Numbered from the stretch's first letter, positions 25,570 through 34,522 are shown. The stretch is 64,000 nucleotides of DNA from Streptomyces tailanensis (GCF_008386495.1 NZ_VTHJ01000027.1:41616-105615); one strand, 5' to 3'. Notes: generated by a model from the letters alone, not told the origin. Numbers and translations: made by a program.

Positions 25570-26496
25570 ATGCTGACCCCCGAGGACGACGCCTACTGGC
25601 GGAAGTACCACGTCACGCCTCGGTACCTCGCCGGATCGCTCGGCGCCGACGACGATCCCAGCCTGCAGCCGTTCGTCGACCTGGACTGGCCGCGCCACCA
25701 CATCGACGACGACCTGGGCAAGGACGTCTTCGTCTCCCCTGACGGGCGTCTGCGGATCGGGTTCTTCGGCGACGACTACATCCTGTGGAACATCGCCGCT
25801 TACGAAGACCCCTTCGGCCCCCGTCGCTGGGCCGCGACCTTCAACCAGAACACACCGCCGGAGATCGTCGCTGCCTTCACGACGGCCCTGGCCCGCGACT
25901 ACGAAGAAGGCAACAACCGCTTCCTGGCACGGCCCCCGGTGCGCTGGGGCGAGCAGACCCAGCCCCTGACCGCGGCGGGCTGGACCCGCGACTGGGGCGC
26001 CGAGATCGGCACCGTGGAGATCATCGCCCCGGACAAGCAGGCCGGCATTCTCATCGACGTCCGCTGCCAGGACCCCGAGGACGAGCAATGCCAGCTGTGG
26101 TCCGGGCCTCCGGGCTGGGGAACCCGCGCGGAGGCCACCTTCACCACCCGCACCCCCGGGCACCTGATCGCCGCCACCGCCGCCGCCATGGCCGATCCCG
26201 CACCCCTCGTCCGCTATGAGCGCAGCATCCCCCGAGGGCTCCGCGACCTTGTCCAGCTCACCCCGGTCGAACCACCGCCTCCCGCAAAGCCAACGCCACT
26301 CGACGTTCGCCGCACCGCCGTCTCCCTCGCCGTCGAACGCGCCTTCCACAGCTCGTCAACCAACCCCCGGGCCGTGGCCGCCCGCGCCCGCACCACCCGA
26401 CCCCACCCCGGCGCCGAGCCGAGTCGTACAGCAGCCCTTGTCCGCCGAGAGCTCCCTCACCGGCCGACACCGCCTCACCCCACGGTCCGCCGCTGA
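25570..26496 (+). CDS. DUF317 protein 2, with C-terminal tail
   Basis: A 308-aa protein, also two DUF317 repeats. The first begins TPRYLAGSLGADDDPSLQPF and contains WAATFNQNTPPEIVAAFTTAL; the second has LTAAGWTRDWGAEIG and AEATFTTRTPGHLIAATAAAM. The tail AVAARARTTRPHP leads to a basic end (PPHPTVRR). It lies 33 bp after its paralogue and is the last gene in the window that carries the tail. An MFS transporter gene follows. Confidence 0.8.
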   Translation: MLTPEDDAYWRKYHVTPRYLAGSLGADDDPSLQPFVDLDWPRHHIDDDLGKDVFVSPDGRLRIGFFGDDYILWNIAAYEDPFGPRRWAATFNQNTPPEIVAAFTTALARDYEEGNNRFLARPPVRWGEQTQPLTAAGWTRDWGAEIGTVEIIAPDKQAGILIDVRCQDPEDEQCQLWSGPPGWGTRAEATFTTRTPGHLIAATAAAMADPAPLVRYERSIPRGLRDLVQLTPVEPPPPAKPTPLDVRRTAVSLAVERAFHSSSTNPRAVAARARTTRPHPGAEPSRTAALVRRELPHRPTPPHPTVRR

Positions 26497-26553
26497 CGCC
26501 GTGTCGGCGCCTTGCCCTTCCCATCCACCCTCGCCTCGCCCTGGAGTCCTTCC

Positions 26554-27846
26554 ATGCCCCGCTCCACCGCCACGCCCGGCCTGCCCTCGGGCTGGCTGAC
26601 CCGCTGTTACCTGTTGCGGGCCGCCGACGGCGTGGCCGGCACCACCGTGATGTACGCCGTGCCTCTGATCATCCTCACCACCACCGGCTCGGTAGCCCTG
26701 ACGGGTCTGGCGTTCCTTCTGGAGTGGCTGCCCCGGTTGCTGACCATGGTCAGCGCGGGACCACTCGTCGACCGGCACCGCCCGGAGCGGGTATTGGCGC
26801 ACGTCTGCGTGCTGCGCACCCTGGCTGCCGTGGCCACTGGCGCAGTCCTGCTCCTGGGGGACGGCGGCGCGGCAAGCGCGGTGGTGATGGGCTTCGGCGT
26901 GCTGTCCGGGATGCTCACCGAGGTCTCCTTCCTTGCGGTGGAGTCGCTCGGTGCGCGGGCCAGTCGGCACGCCACCGACCGTGCGCACCGGATCCAGGCA
27001 GTGCTGGTTGGCATCGACCAGTCCGCTCTGCTGGCCGGACCGCTGCTCGGCGGTGTTCTGTTGCTCGCCGGACCCACGGTGCTGCTGGCTGCGCTCGCCG
27101 CTCTGTCCCTGTTCGCCGGCGTAGGAGTCCGCGGCCTACCGCCCACTCTTCGGGCAGCGGACAGCCTGCCGCAGGGGTCGTCCACACCATGGGCCGGTCT
27201 GCTTGTCGGCTGCCGGGTGATCGCGGCCCAGCCCGCTCTGGGTTGGCTGGTAGCGTCCATGACCACCTGCGGTCTGATCTCCGGCGTCCTCCATGTCAGC
27301 GCGCCGATCACACTCACCGCCAGCTTCGAGTTCTCTACGGCGACCGCGGGCACCGTGTGGAGCATCGCCACAGTCCCGTCGCTACTCGCGATCGCCGCCA
27401 CCCGCCGGGTGATCGACCGACTCGGCCTGTGGGCCACCGGCCTTGCTGGAGCCGCTGCACTGTCGATCGCAGCACTGACCGCCGCCCTGGCCACCTCCGC
27501 GCTGCTCTATGGCGTCGCGCTCGCGGTACTGCTGTCGGGCGAGGGCGTGCTGAGCGTGGTGCTACGCACCGCCCGTGCACGCCTCATTCCCCCAACGGTG
27601 TTCGCCTCCACCCTGGCCGTCACCCTGCTGGCGATCCTCGCCCCGTTTCCGCTTGCCGGAGCTATCGTCGCGGTCCTGCCCCCGAGCCGGATACCGGCGT
27701 TGGTGCTGACGTGCGCACTACTGCAGATCGCAGTGACCGCCGTCGGATTCCGCGGACTGTGGCACCACCGCTCCGCGTACACCCACTCCGACATCTCTCC
27801 GAGTTGTGCCCCGTCCCGGGAATCACCGCTCCGAGACGCGGCCTGA
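26554..27846 (+). CDS. Major facilitator superfamily transporter
   Basis: A 430-aa inner-membrane transporter with about twelve transmembrane helices. The loop between helices 2 and 3 (GPLVDRHRPERVL) is a variant of the MFS G-x-x-x-D-R motif, and GVLLLAGPTVLL and SALLAGPLLGG are typical packing motifs. It resembles DHA3-type drug/macrolide exporters (MefA-like) in size and in the opening GWLTRCYLLRAADGVAGTTV. The substrate cannot be read from sequence. GGAG lies 7 nt before the ATG. It marks the right end of the tail-bearing gene block. Confidence 0.8.
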   Translation: MPRSTATPGLPSGWLTRCYLLRAADGVAGTTVMYAVPLIILTTTGSVALTGLAFLLEWLPRLLTMVSAGPLVDRHRPERVLAHVCVLRTLAAVATGAVLLLGDGGAASAVVMGFGVLSGMLTEVSFLAVESLGARASRHATDRAHRIQAVLVGIDQSALLAGPLLGGVLLLAGPTVLLAALAALSLFAGVGVRGLPPTLRAADSLPQGSSTPWAGLLVGCRVIAAQPALGWLVASMTTCGLISGVLHVSAPITLTASFEFSTATAGTVWSIATVPSLLAIAATRRVIDRLGLWATGLAGAAALSIAALTAALATSALLYGVALAVLLSGEGVLSVVLRTARARLIPPTVFASTLAVTLLAILAPFPLAGAIVAVLPPSRIPALVLTCALLQIAVTAVGFRGLWHHRSAYTHSDISPSCAPSRESPLRDAA

Positions 27847-27883
27847 GTCGGCCCACGCCGCCGAGCGCGCCGCCTATGACGGA

Positions 27884-28513
27884 TCATGAGGCCCAGCCGT
27901 GGCTCAGGGCGAGTCGGCCGGCTCCGTGTGCTCGGCGCTGCTCGGTGATCCACCGCTCAACCTGGTCCACGGATTCCGCGACCGGTCGATGCGTGGTGTC
28001 GAGCAGCTGCGTGCGCCATCGGGGATCATCGGCATTCCATCCGGTCCAGCGGTGCCAGACCATCTCAGGCCAGCCGTCTTGGACAATGACGTGGGGCCTG
28101 TGACGGGGGTCGAGTGCGTGCTGGCGGTGCCACGCGGCCCAGCCGAGGAAGGCGTCGATCGCCTGGGTGTCCCACCGCCCGGGGTCACGCTCGGCGAGGC
28201 GAGCGCGCCGGACCTCGTCGGCTACATCGACCAGGCACACAGCGATGCCATCCAGCCGTGGGGCGGACGGCGCGGCCAGGACTTCGCCCAAGGGGGACTG
28301 TCCGGTGAGCAGCAGGTCGATGCCACGGTCCTGGTACTCCAACGCGCGGCGCACGAACATCTCGGTCATGCGATGGCGCCAGTGCCGGTCGGCACCCTCT
28401 GGTACACCCAGTTCGTCGAAGTCATGCACAGCGATCTTCCGGAGCCTGTCGGCCACGGCGTAGGCGAGCGTCGTCTTCCCCGAGCAACTGGACCCGGTGA
28501 GCTTGAACAACAT
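27884..28513 (-). CDS. P-loop kinase-like protein
   Basis: A 209-aa protein opening MLFKLTGSSCSGKTTLAYAV, a canonical Walker A at residues 7-15, followed by VHDFDELGVP, which resembles the substrate-binding acidic region of small-molecule kinases. It ends with a QVERWITEQ helix. Likely a nucleotide or small-metabolite kinase; substrate unknown. I start at the ATG at 28513; a GTG 27 nt upstream is in frame but gives an atypical extension before the first strand. It converges with the MFS gene and diverges from the next DUF317 gene. The 311 bp upstream (28514-28824) hold no clear gene or promoter. Confidence 0.7.
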   Translation of the reverse strand: MLFKLTGSSCSGKTTLAYAVADRLRKIAVHDFDELGVPEGADRHWRHRMTEMFVRRALEYQDRGIDLLLTGQSPLGEVLAAPSAPRLDGIAVCLVDVADEVRRARLAERDPGRWDTQAIDAFLGWAAWHRQHALDPRHRPHVIVQDGWPEMVWHRWTGWNADDPRWRTQLLDTTHRPVAESVDQVERWITEQRRAHGAGRLALSHGWAS

Positions 28514-28824
28514 CGCGCCAGGGTGGCAGCGCCACGACACCTTCCTCGACCGATTTCTTCGAGCTACGTCCCACCGTGTGCTGCTAGGTGCCAGGTGCTC
28601 GGCGAGACGGCTCCGCTATGGGCGCCGCACACCGCCACAGCCCGGTCAGGTTCCCGTCCCGCGCCACACCGGATCCGCCACGACAGGCCTTTCGCCCTGC
28701 GGATTGGCATCCAGTTCGCCCACGGCAGACGCGAACCACGTGCAACCCGCTTGAGACCACGGCGCGGTCCAAGGGAACGTACGACGGCTTGGAAAAGCCC
28801 CAGGTCAACGAAGGGATTCACGCC

Positions 28825-29586
28825 GTGCTTCACACACCGACCGCGCCCGCGCCCGCGCCCACCATCCTCGACCCCGCCGAATGGCCGATGTACCGCGTCG
28901 CCCCGCGCTACCTCGCCGGCCCCGGCGAGGGCGGCGCGGGCACCGTAATCCAGGCCCTGACCGACGCCGGTTGGACCGACGCGACGTGGATGGACAACAC
29001 GCGCGTGTTCGATCCCAGCCAGCGTCTGGCCCTCGAATTTCTCCCCGAGGCCGAGCCCGTTCCCCGCCTCGAAGGCCAGCGCGTTCTGTGGCGGCTGTGG
29101 GCCCGTCGCGACGCCCTGAGCCCTCTGGCCTGGACCGCGCTGTTCACCGACGAAACGCCCGAGGAGGTTCTCCTGCCCGTGATCGGCGCGCTGGCTGCCG
29201 ACCCGGACGCGGGCCTGGAGAAGTCGCTGCGGTACCCCGCTCGGAGCGAGGCCGATGACTCAGCGGTCGTGGCCCCTCTTGCCGCTGCCGGATGGTCTCC
29301 TGATCCGACCGAGCAGCCCCGCACGTATCACGCGCCGCGACTTCAGGCCCGCTTCACACACCAAGTACCCGGCTGTGACGGTCATTCGGACCACGCGCCC
29401 GCCCGCTGGCTGGCCACCGCCCGTCTCGACTACGACGCCCCGGCGCAGTGGGCGGCTTCCTTCGACGACACCACCCCGACTGGCATCCTCGCCGCCTTCA
29501 CCACCGCGCTCGCCGACCCGAACCCCGTCGACCGCTGCGAACTGCCCCGAGGGGCCGAGGCGTATCTCACCCTCACCCCCGCCTGA
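28825..29586 (+). CDS. DUF317 protein 3, without tail
   Basis: A 253-aa protein with two DUF317 repeats: APRYLAGPGEGGAGTVIQAL and WTALFTDETPEEVLLPVIGAL, then VAPLAAAGWSPDPTEQ and WAASFDDTTPTGILAAFTTAL. It starts at GTG 28825 with GAAGGGA nine nucleotides upstream. It ends LTLTPA, so unlike the two DUF317 proteins at 24.7-26.5 kb it lacks the shared basic tail. A strong hairpin follows. Confidence 0.75.
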   Translation: MLHTPTAPAPAPTILDPAEWPMYRVAPRYLAGPGEGGAGTVIQALTDAGWTDATWMDNTRVFDPSQRLALEFLPEAEPVPRLEGQRVLWRLWARRDALSPLAWTALFTDETPEEVLLPVIGALAADPDAGLEKSLRYPARSEADDSAVVAPLAAAGWSPDPTEQPRTYHAPRLQARFTHQVPGCDGHSDHAPARWLATARLDYDAPAQWAASFDDTTPTGILAAFTTALADPNPVDRCELPRGAEAYLTLTPA

Positions 29587-29602
29587 TCCACACCACGCCA
29601 TC

Positions 29603-29632
29603 CGGTCGGCCCGGACGTCTCCGGGCCGACCG
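29603..29632 (+). terminator. Hairpin after DUF317 protein 3
   Basis: Perfect 13-bp arms CGGTCGGCCCGGA (29603-29615) and TCCGGGCCGACCG (29620-29632) with a CGTC loop, 16 bp after the stop. Likely intrinsic terminator; no U tract. Confidence 0.65.
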
Positions 29633-29669
29633 CTCCTTCCCCCATGCCCCTGCACAAGGAGGAGCTGTC

Positions 29670-29948
29670 TTGGCCCACCACCGCGCGCCCCTGATAGCCC
29701 ATCACAAGGACGGGTCGGAGTGCCCGCCGTCCCACAAGCACACGACGTCCGGCAAGCCCCTCCACTCCGACTGCTCCGGCCGCCACCACTTCGAGTCGGT
29801 CTGCACGTGCGGTACCTGGAAGCTCTCCGGGGGCGTCAAGACCTACGTCAACGACGAGCGCAAGCGACATCTCGCCACCCACCGCGCCGCCGAGCCCGCC
29901 GAGGGCCCGGCCGTGCGGTGCGGGCTCCTGCGCCTCGACGCTGGCTGA
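29670..29948 (+). CDS. Small Cys/His-rich protein, possible zinc-binding
   Basis: A 92-aa protein with many potential ligands: HHRAP, HHKDGSEC, HKHTT, HSDCSGRHH and VCTCGTW. It starts at TTG 29670, chosen because AAGGAGG (29656-29662) lies at the right distance and no ATG or GTG fits. Upstream in the same frame is only the shadow of the DUF317 gene. Function unknown. Confidence 0.6.
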   Translation: MAHHRAPLIAHHKDGSECPPSHKHTTSGKPLHSDCSGRHHFESVCTCGTWKLSGGVKTYVNDERKRHLATHRAAEPAEGPAVRCGLLRLDAG

Positions 29949-30001
29949 GCCTCGCGCCGTTCTCTCTCTCGTCCATGTCCGTTTCCTGTAGGAGGCTTTC
30001 C

Positions 30002-30550
30002 ATGTCCCGGCTGCCGACCGTCGGCCAGCTCATCCACCAGCTCCAGACTCTCGACCCCGACCGCCCGGCACTCCTCGCGATCAATCCCGACTGGCCGTTC
30101 GCCCATATCATCGGCCGAATCCTCGAAGGTGAGGGCGACAGTGGCCCGGCCGTGTACATCGCCGAGGACGGACAGCACGGCTACCTGCCGCGCTCCGTCG
30201 CCGATGCATTGGGGTGGCACGAGGAGAACTGGGACGCCGGCCTCCATCCCGCCGCCGGTGGCGACGACCAGGAGCCGTGGTACCTCGACGGGCAGGACGC
30301 CGCGTACGTCGTGACCGAGCTCTTCCACCACCGCCCGGGCTGGACCGCGTACGACACTGATGTCGAGGGCGTATACACCGCCCCCGGCAGCCATCTGACG
30401 GTCCGCTGCGCCGACAGCGGCTGGTCCTTCGAAGCCCGCCGTACCCCCGGCGGCGAGGAGGTCTGGCACGCCGACTTCGACGCCGCCGTTCCGCCCACCG
30501 CCATCAAGGCGTTCGCCACGGCGCTCCTCGGCCCGGAGCCCACTGTCTGA
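30002..30550 (+). CDS. DUF317-related protein 4, without tail
   Basis: A 182-aa protein. The N-terminus (PTVGQLIHQLQTLDPDRPAL) and PAVYIAEDGQHGYLPRSVAD form one domain. The C-terminal half matches a single DUF317 repeat: HHRPGWTAYDTDVEGVYTAP, then WHADFDAAVPPTAIKAFATAL. TAGGAGG lies just upstream of the ATG. It is followed by a strong hairpin, so it probably ends a transcript. Confidence 0.7.
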   Translation: MSRLPTVGQLIHQLQTLDPDRPALLAINPDWPFAHIIGRILEGEGDSGPAVYIAEDGQHGYLPRSVADALGWHEENWDAGLHPAAGGDDQEPWYLDGQDAAYVVTELFHHRPGWTAYDTDVEGVYTAPGSHLTVRCADSGWSFEARRTPGGEEVWHADFDAAVPPTAIKAFATALLGPEPTV

Positions 30551-30565
30551 TGCCATCTCATCCCT

Positions 30566-30599
30566 CGTTCCGGGCGGGCTTCTCAGTCCGCCCGGAACG
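30566..30599 (+). terminator. Hairpin after DUF317-related protein 4
   Basis: Perfect 12-bp arms CGTTCCGGGCGG (30566-30577) and CCGCCCGGAACG (30588-30599) with a 10-nt loop, 16 bp after the stop. Strong terminator candidate. Confidence 0.7.
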
Positions 30600-30637
30600 G
30601 GGTCGCCTTCCGGACCGATCTGCTGCTGGAGGAACCC

Positions 30638-31039
30638 ATTTCCAGGTACGTTTCCGCCCGACCGCCCCTCGCCGCTCTGTCGTCACTGACCACTCGCCCG
30701 ATGCCCGACGGCGTACGCGGCGCCCTCGTCCACCACGTATCCGCCACCCCCGACGGCTCTTTCCAGACCTGCTGGATGGCCGCTGATCACCCCAGCCGCG
30801 TACCGCCCGGCAGGATCCTGCTGAGCTGGAACCCCGCGCCCGACAACGGGATGGACGTCACGGCCCACCTCGGCCTGCCCGGCGCCGAGGTCCTGCTGGC
30901 CACCTGGCCCCAGCTGGCCTGCGACTGGAGCCCTACAGTCCATCCCACCGTCGTCGAGGTCATGGGCCTGCACTCCGCGCTCACCCTCGCAACCACCGTC
31001 CTGGAACTCTTCACTGACTGGCCACGGCTAACACAATGA
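30638..31039 (+). CDS. Small protein with possible ATT start codon, unknown function
   Basis: A 133-aa reading if translation starts at ATT 30638, five nucleotides after GGAGGAA (30628-30634). The sequence ISRYVSARPPLAALSSLTTR then continues into MPDGVRGALVHHVSATPDGS and ends LFTDWPRLTQ. The first ATG in frame (30701) has no visible ribosome-binding site and would give 112 aa. The body is a mixed alpha/beta domain (GRILLSWNPAPDNGMDV, VLLATWPQLACDW) with some likeness to DUF317 neighbours. It converges with the next gene, 16 bp apart. Confidence 0.5.
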   Translation: MSRYVSARPPLAALSSLTTRPMPDGVRGALVHHVSATPDGSFQTCWMAADHPSRVPPGRILLSWNPAPDNGMDVTAHLGLPGAEVLLATWPQLACDWSPTVHPTVVEVMGLHSALTLATTVLELFTDWPRLTQ

Positions 31040-31055
31040 AGTGGGTCGGCTCTGA

Positions 31056-32522
31056 TCACTTGAAGTCTGATTCTGCGGCTAGGTCAAGCGACGATTCGGG
31101 GGCGGGAGAATCTCCGGTTGGGTGTAGACAGCGGCTCAGGACCTTCCGCCCGTCGCCCTCCTCCGCGTCGATGAACCCCAACTCGTCGCATTGCCCGCAC
31201 TGGGCGATCCGGCGGCGGTCCCGGACTCGGGCGACGATGGCGTGCAGGTCACGGCCTGGCGCGAGAGCAGGCAGCGGCAGGTGCCAAGGGCGGTTGTCGT
31301 ACTCCGGTACGGGCTGCCGGCGCTCGATCGCGTCGAAGATCTTCCCCTCCAGGGTGGTGACGGCAGCGGAGGACGCCTCGCCCGGACCGAGGCCCTTGCG
31401 CTCCTTCCAGGAAGACGCAGAGTCGGCGGCACGCCAAGCAAGGCAGACCATCTGGCCGGTCGTGAACCCTTGCTCGAAGCCCCGTTCGACGAACGTCGCG
31501 AGGTCATGCATGCGCGCTGGGGGAACCTCGGGGTAGCGATACTCCGCCACCAACTGCTCGTTGAAATAGGCCACCATGTCGGCCACCTCCATGCGCCTGA
31601 CCAGCGCGCCCAGGGCCCGCCGGGCCGTTGCAGCAGCCTCTCCGGGCGCCAGTTGCAGGTACTTCCTGACCTTATCGACGACGTCCTGTGCGTGCGTGGT
31701 CCCGCCCACCAGCCGCCAGCTCGCCAGCCACAGCGCGTAATAAACCCCACCGTCCCGGTCCCGCCTGGCACCGCCGGCCGGGGCGCTGGGGTGTACGGCG
31801 AGGAGACCACGGGCGTACAGCTCCGTGACTGCAGTCAGGTCCTCCTCGGGGAAGCCCGTCCAAGTGCCCGGGCTAAGTTGCTCGAAACTGGGAATCGGCC
31901 CCATGGGGTTGGCGTAGGTGTGCTGGAGCATCGCGGTGAGCACGACAACGGCTGCGGCGCCGATGTCCTTCACCTGCGGGTCGGGGTCGGGCTCCCGTTC
32001 GTCCTCCTCTCGCCGAAAGTCGGCAATCTGCTGTGCCAGCAGCCGCTGCTCGTGCTCTGCCCGCTGCTGGGCTTCCTCCTGCTCGACGCGGAGAGCCTCG
32101 TTCTGTCGCTTGAGTTCCTCGGCCTGGACTTTCCGGCACGGCGGGCAGCGGAAGCCAGCCGGTTTGCGGTCGAGTTGCGGCCCCGTGAGGAGGCGCGCCT
32201 CCCGCCGCGTAGTTACCTGGGTAGGCTCCCCGCACACCGAGCAAACGTGGGCGAGCAGGAGGACGTGCGAGACCTTAGCGACTGCGGCCTCGACCCGGGT
32301 GGCATCACCGAGTTCGCCGATATGGTGCGCCCAGCCCCCTTCCTCGTTCAGTGCCCAGTACCGCTGGCACAGCTCACGGGCCTTCGTCGACGACGCTTGC
32401 TTCAGCGCGAGACGCAACCGGGGGCGGGAGCTGTCGGGGAGGTCTGCGAAAACGAGTTGCGGCGTCTTCACGCGTTTTCCGCCAGCTGCTTCTCGCTCCC
32501 GGCGGCGCCCGCGTTTGCCCAT
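31056..32522 (-). CDS. Coiled-coil protein with zinc-ribbon-like Cys motifs, unknown function
   Basis: A 488-aa protein, unrecognised. Basic start (MGKRGRRREREAAGGKRVK); paired cysteines at about 100-140 (CSVCGEP and FRCPPCRK) resembling a zinc ribbon; a coiled coil (LKRQNEALRVEQEEAQQRAE); a helical middle domain; and a second pair near the C-terminus (CGQCDELGFI). The open frame reaches 32831, but the ATG at 32522 with GGAG upstream begins a normal protein, while the upstream part reads like noncoding sequence. It stands alone, convergent with the previous gene. Confidence 0.65.
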   Translation of the reverse strand: MGKRGRRREREAAGGKRVKTPQLVFADLPDSSRPRLRLALKQASSTKARELCQRYWALNEEGGWAHHIGELGDATRVEAAVAKVSHVLLLAHVCSVCGEPTQVTTRREARLLTGPQLDRKPAGFRCPPCRKVQAEELKRQNEALRVEQEEAQQRAEHEQRLLAQQIADFRREEDEREPDPDPQVKDIGAAAVVVLTAMLQHTYANPMGPIPSFEQLSPGTWTGFPEEDLTAVTELYARGLLAVHPSAPAGGARRDRDGGVYYALWLASWRLVGGTTHAQDVVDKVRKYLQLAPGEAAATARRALGALVRRMEVADMVAYFNEQLVAEYRYPEVPPARMHDLATFVERGFEQGFTTGQMVCLAWRAADSASSWKERKGLGPGEASSAAVTTLEGKIFDAIERRQPVPEYDNRPWHLPLPALAPGRDLHAIVARVRDRRRIAQCGQCDELGFIDAEEGDGRKVLSRCLHPTGDSPAPESSLDLAAESDFK

Positions 32523-33257
32523 GGTGGTGATCTCCAGACTTGAGACTCGACTGGCCCCGATAGTGCGCCGGGGCAAGAGTCGGACGATCTGCACCATATG
32601 GACAGAAAGGGCGGGAGTGGTTGAGCAGAAAGGTATCTTCATCCTCCTCCGATCGGATGATTCCGCGGCAAGGCCCGGGTTTGACGCGTTGACTTGGCCG
32701 CCGGTTTTCTCCGGCGGACAGCCCTGGGTGGAGGCGGAGGTCCGGCCAGCAGGTGCCGGATTGGTGGGCTGCGCGCCGGAACGGTGGGGACTACAGGCGT
32801 TTGCAGGGCATGGGAATGACTTCGCGAGCACGGTCAGCCGCTCGTAGGCACCGGGCGCAGGCGGTGGAGCGGTGATCCGGCCGCCTGGCCGCCGTCATTT
32901 CGAGGGGGAGGGGCCTCGAACTTCTCGGTGGTGCCGATCCAGATGTCGGCCCTGCTTGATGATGCATTCGCCATACCTTGTTGACCTGCGGTAGTTCCGC
33001 GCTGGACTGATAAGAGTGTCGTTGAAGGACGTTGGCTCCCCGCAGCGGCGAGGGCTGGTGTGTTGCCGCGGGCACGTTGGCCCAGTGCACTCTTTCCGGT
33101 GATCTTCGCGAGCGGCCGGAACCGTTCCCCCCGGGAGCACGCAGGACCGAGCGCCGCAGGCTGCGCGGCACCGCCCCGTCACTGTCGCTCTCCGGACGAG
33201 CGCCAGCCATGGTTACGCGGGCGCGCGGAGCACCACCCCTTGCGTCATGGTTGCCGG
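32523..33257. other. Intergenic region with one hairpin
   Basis: 735 bp between divergent genes with no convincing coding sequence. It holds CCGCCGG-ttttct-CCGGCGG (32698-32717), a 7-bp stem, and TTGAC sequences at 32681, 32689 and near 32980 that could be -35 elements, but no good paired -10 was found. Promoters for the genes on both sides should lie here. Confidence 0.4.
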
Positions 33258-33968
33258 GTGGATGCGGAACAAGACTCTTCGTACCGGATTCCCCCGCGTC
33301 GTCCCCCGCTGGTGGCCGAGCTGCACCGGAAACTGCCCAGCGTGGACGACCGGATCAATTGGCTTTCCGTACCCGCGGACCCGACCGAGTACGAACAGGT
33401 CGCTGACAGCCTTCACTCCTTGTTCGTCACGGCGCGGAACCTGGCTCCTGACCGCAACGCCACGGGATGCACGCGTCACCCCAACGGTCCGATCGACACC
33501 GAGGCCCCCGAGGGCTGGGGACGCTGCCTGTTCTGCAACAGCAACCGACGCATCGGTCACCCCGGCGTCAAGGCCGCTCCGGAGATCCAGCGAAGCATGT
33601 GGGCTATCCCCGAACCCCCTTACAGCCACCGTGCGTTGACAGGAACCATGAAGAAGCTCAACGAGGCCGTGATGGAGCTTGGTCTCCGGTCTCCCGACCG
33701 GGACTTCGAGCACGTTGCCGATCTCGCTCACTCCGCTTTTTTCATCGCCCGTGAGCTCTCCCGGCCGCGCAGCCGCTCCGGCTGTCCGCGGCATACGGGC
33801 GCGCCCATCGACAGCGACGCGCCCGGAGGGCCTCAGTGCCTGTTCTGCCTCGGTCGGCAGCGGCATGCTCTCCAGGGCGAGCCGAAAGTGAACATCCGCC
33901 CCAGCCGTCCGGTTCCCTCCATCCGGCGGCCACGCATCTGGCCCGCCCGCCCCGCAGACGACGCCTGA
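33258..33968 (+). CDS. Internally duplicated Cys/His module protein, unknown function
   Basis: A protein of about 236 aa built from two copies of one module. Copy 1 has EYEQVADSLHSLFVTARNL, GCTRHPNGPIDTEAPEG and RCLFCNSNRR. Copy 2 has DFEHVADLAHSAFFIAREL, GCPRHTGAPIDSDAPGG and QCLFCLGRQR. Each copy offers C-x2-H plus C-x2-C ligands, suggesting zinc binding. The GTG start at 33258 lacks a clear ribosome-binding site and the frame is open further left, so the start is uncertain. Confidence 0.55.
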   Translation: MDAEQDSSYRIPPRRPPLVAELHRKLPSVDDRINWLSVPADPTEYEQVADSLHSLFVTARNLAPDRNATGCTRHPNGPIDTEAPEGWGRCLFCNSNRRIGHPGVKAAPEIQRSMWAIPEPPYSHRALTGTMKKLNEAVMELGLRSPDRDFEHVADLAHSAFFIARELSRPRSRSGCPRHTGAPIDSDAPGGPQCLFCLGRQRHALQGEPKVNIRPSRPVPSIRRPRIWPARPADDA

Positions 33969-34522
33969 TCGAGCGCCCGCCGCTCAGCCCCATCCGCGAC
34001 ACAGCGGCGTTCCAGGGGATCGTGCCCCACTGAAGGCGCGGCTCGAGAAAGGTCCAGCCCCGTGTCCGACACATAACCTGGGCTCGGCGAGGAGTGCATC
34101 GAATCGAGGGGAGTCCGAGGTCACCGCCGCGGGGACGGCCTCCTTCGGCTGCAGGCCCGGAGAGAGCCTCCGGCTCGCCGGAGGAATGGACGCGGCATCC
34201 CCGCTACGTCCGCCAGTTCGCAGCCCGCCGGTGCGAGCGCAGCCTGCCCGCCGGAGTCCGCGCCGTCCGCTGGGTTTGAGTCGACCGCGGCTCGTCAGCC
34301 TGGCGACTCAGGCTCGCGATCCATCTCTTCGAGCAGGGCTCCGTGTTTCCTGGCGCGGCTTTCGCGAGTGCGCGAAAGCATCAGGCTCGGGTGATCGTTT
34401 GGGGCGCTGGGGGGTATCCAGTGATCAGGTATGAGTACCCGTGGCCCAGAAGCGAGGTCCCGCAGGTCCGGCGGCACGTTATCGTCTGGCGAGGTCACGC
34501 AAGGGGTAGTAGGGAGCGAAAC
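33969..34522. other. Intergenic region, nothing clear
   Basis: 554 bp with only short shadow frames. Base composition falls towards the following gene. A GGGAG ribosome-binding site ends the region; no convincing promoter pair was seen. Confidence 0.35.
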
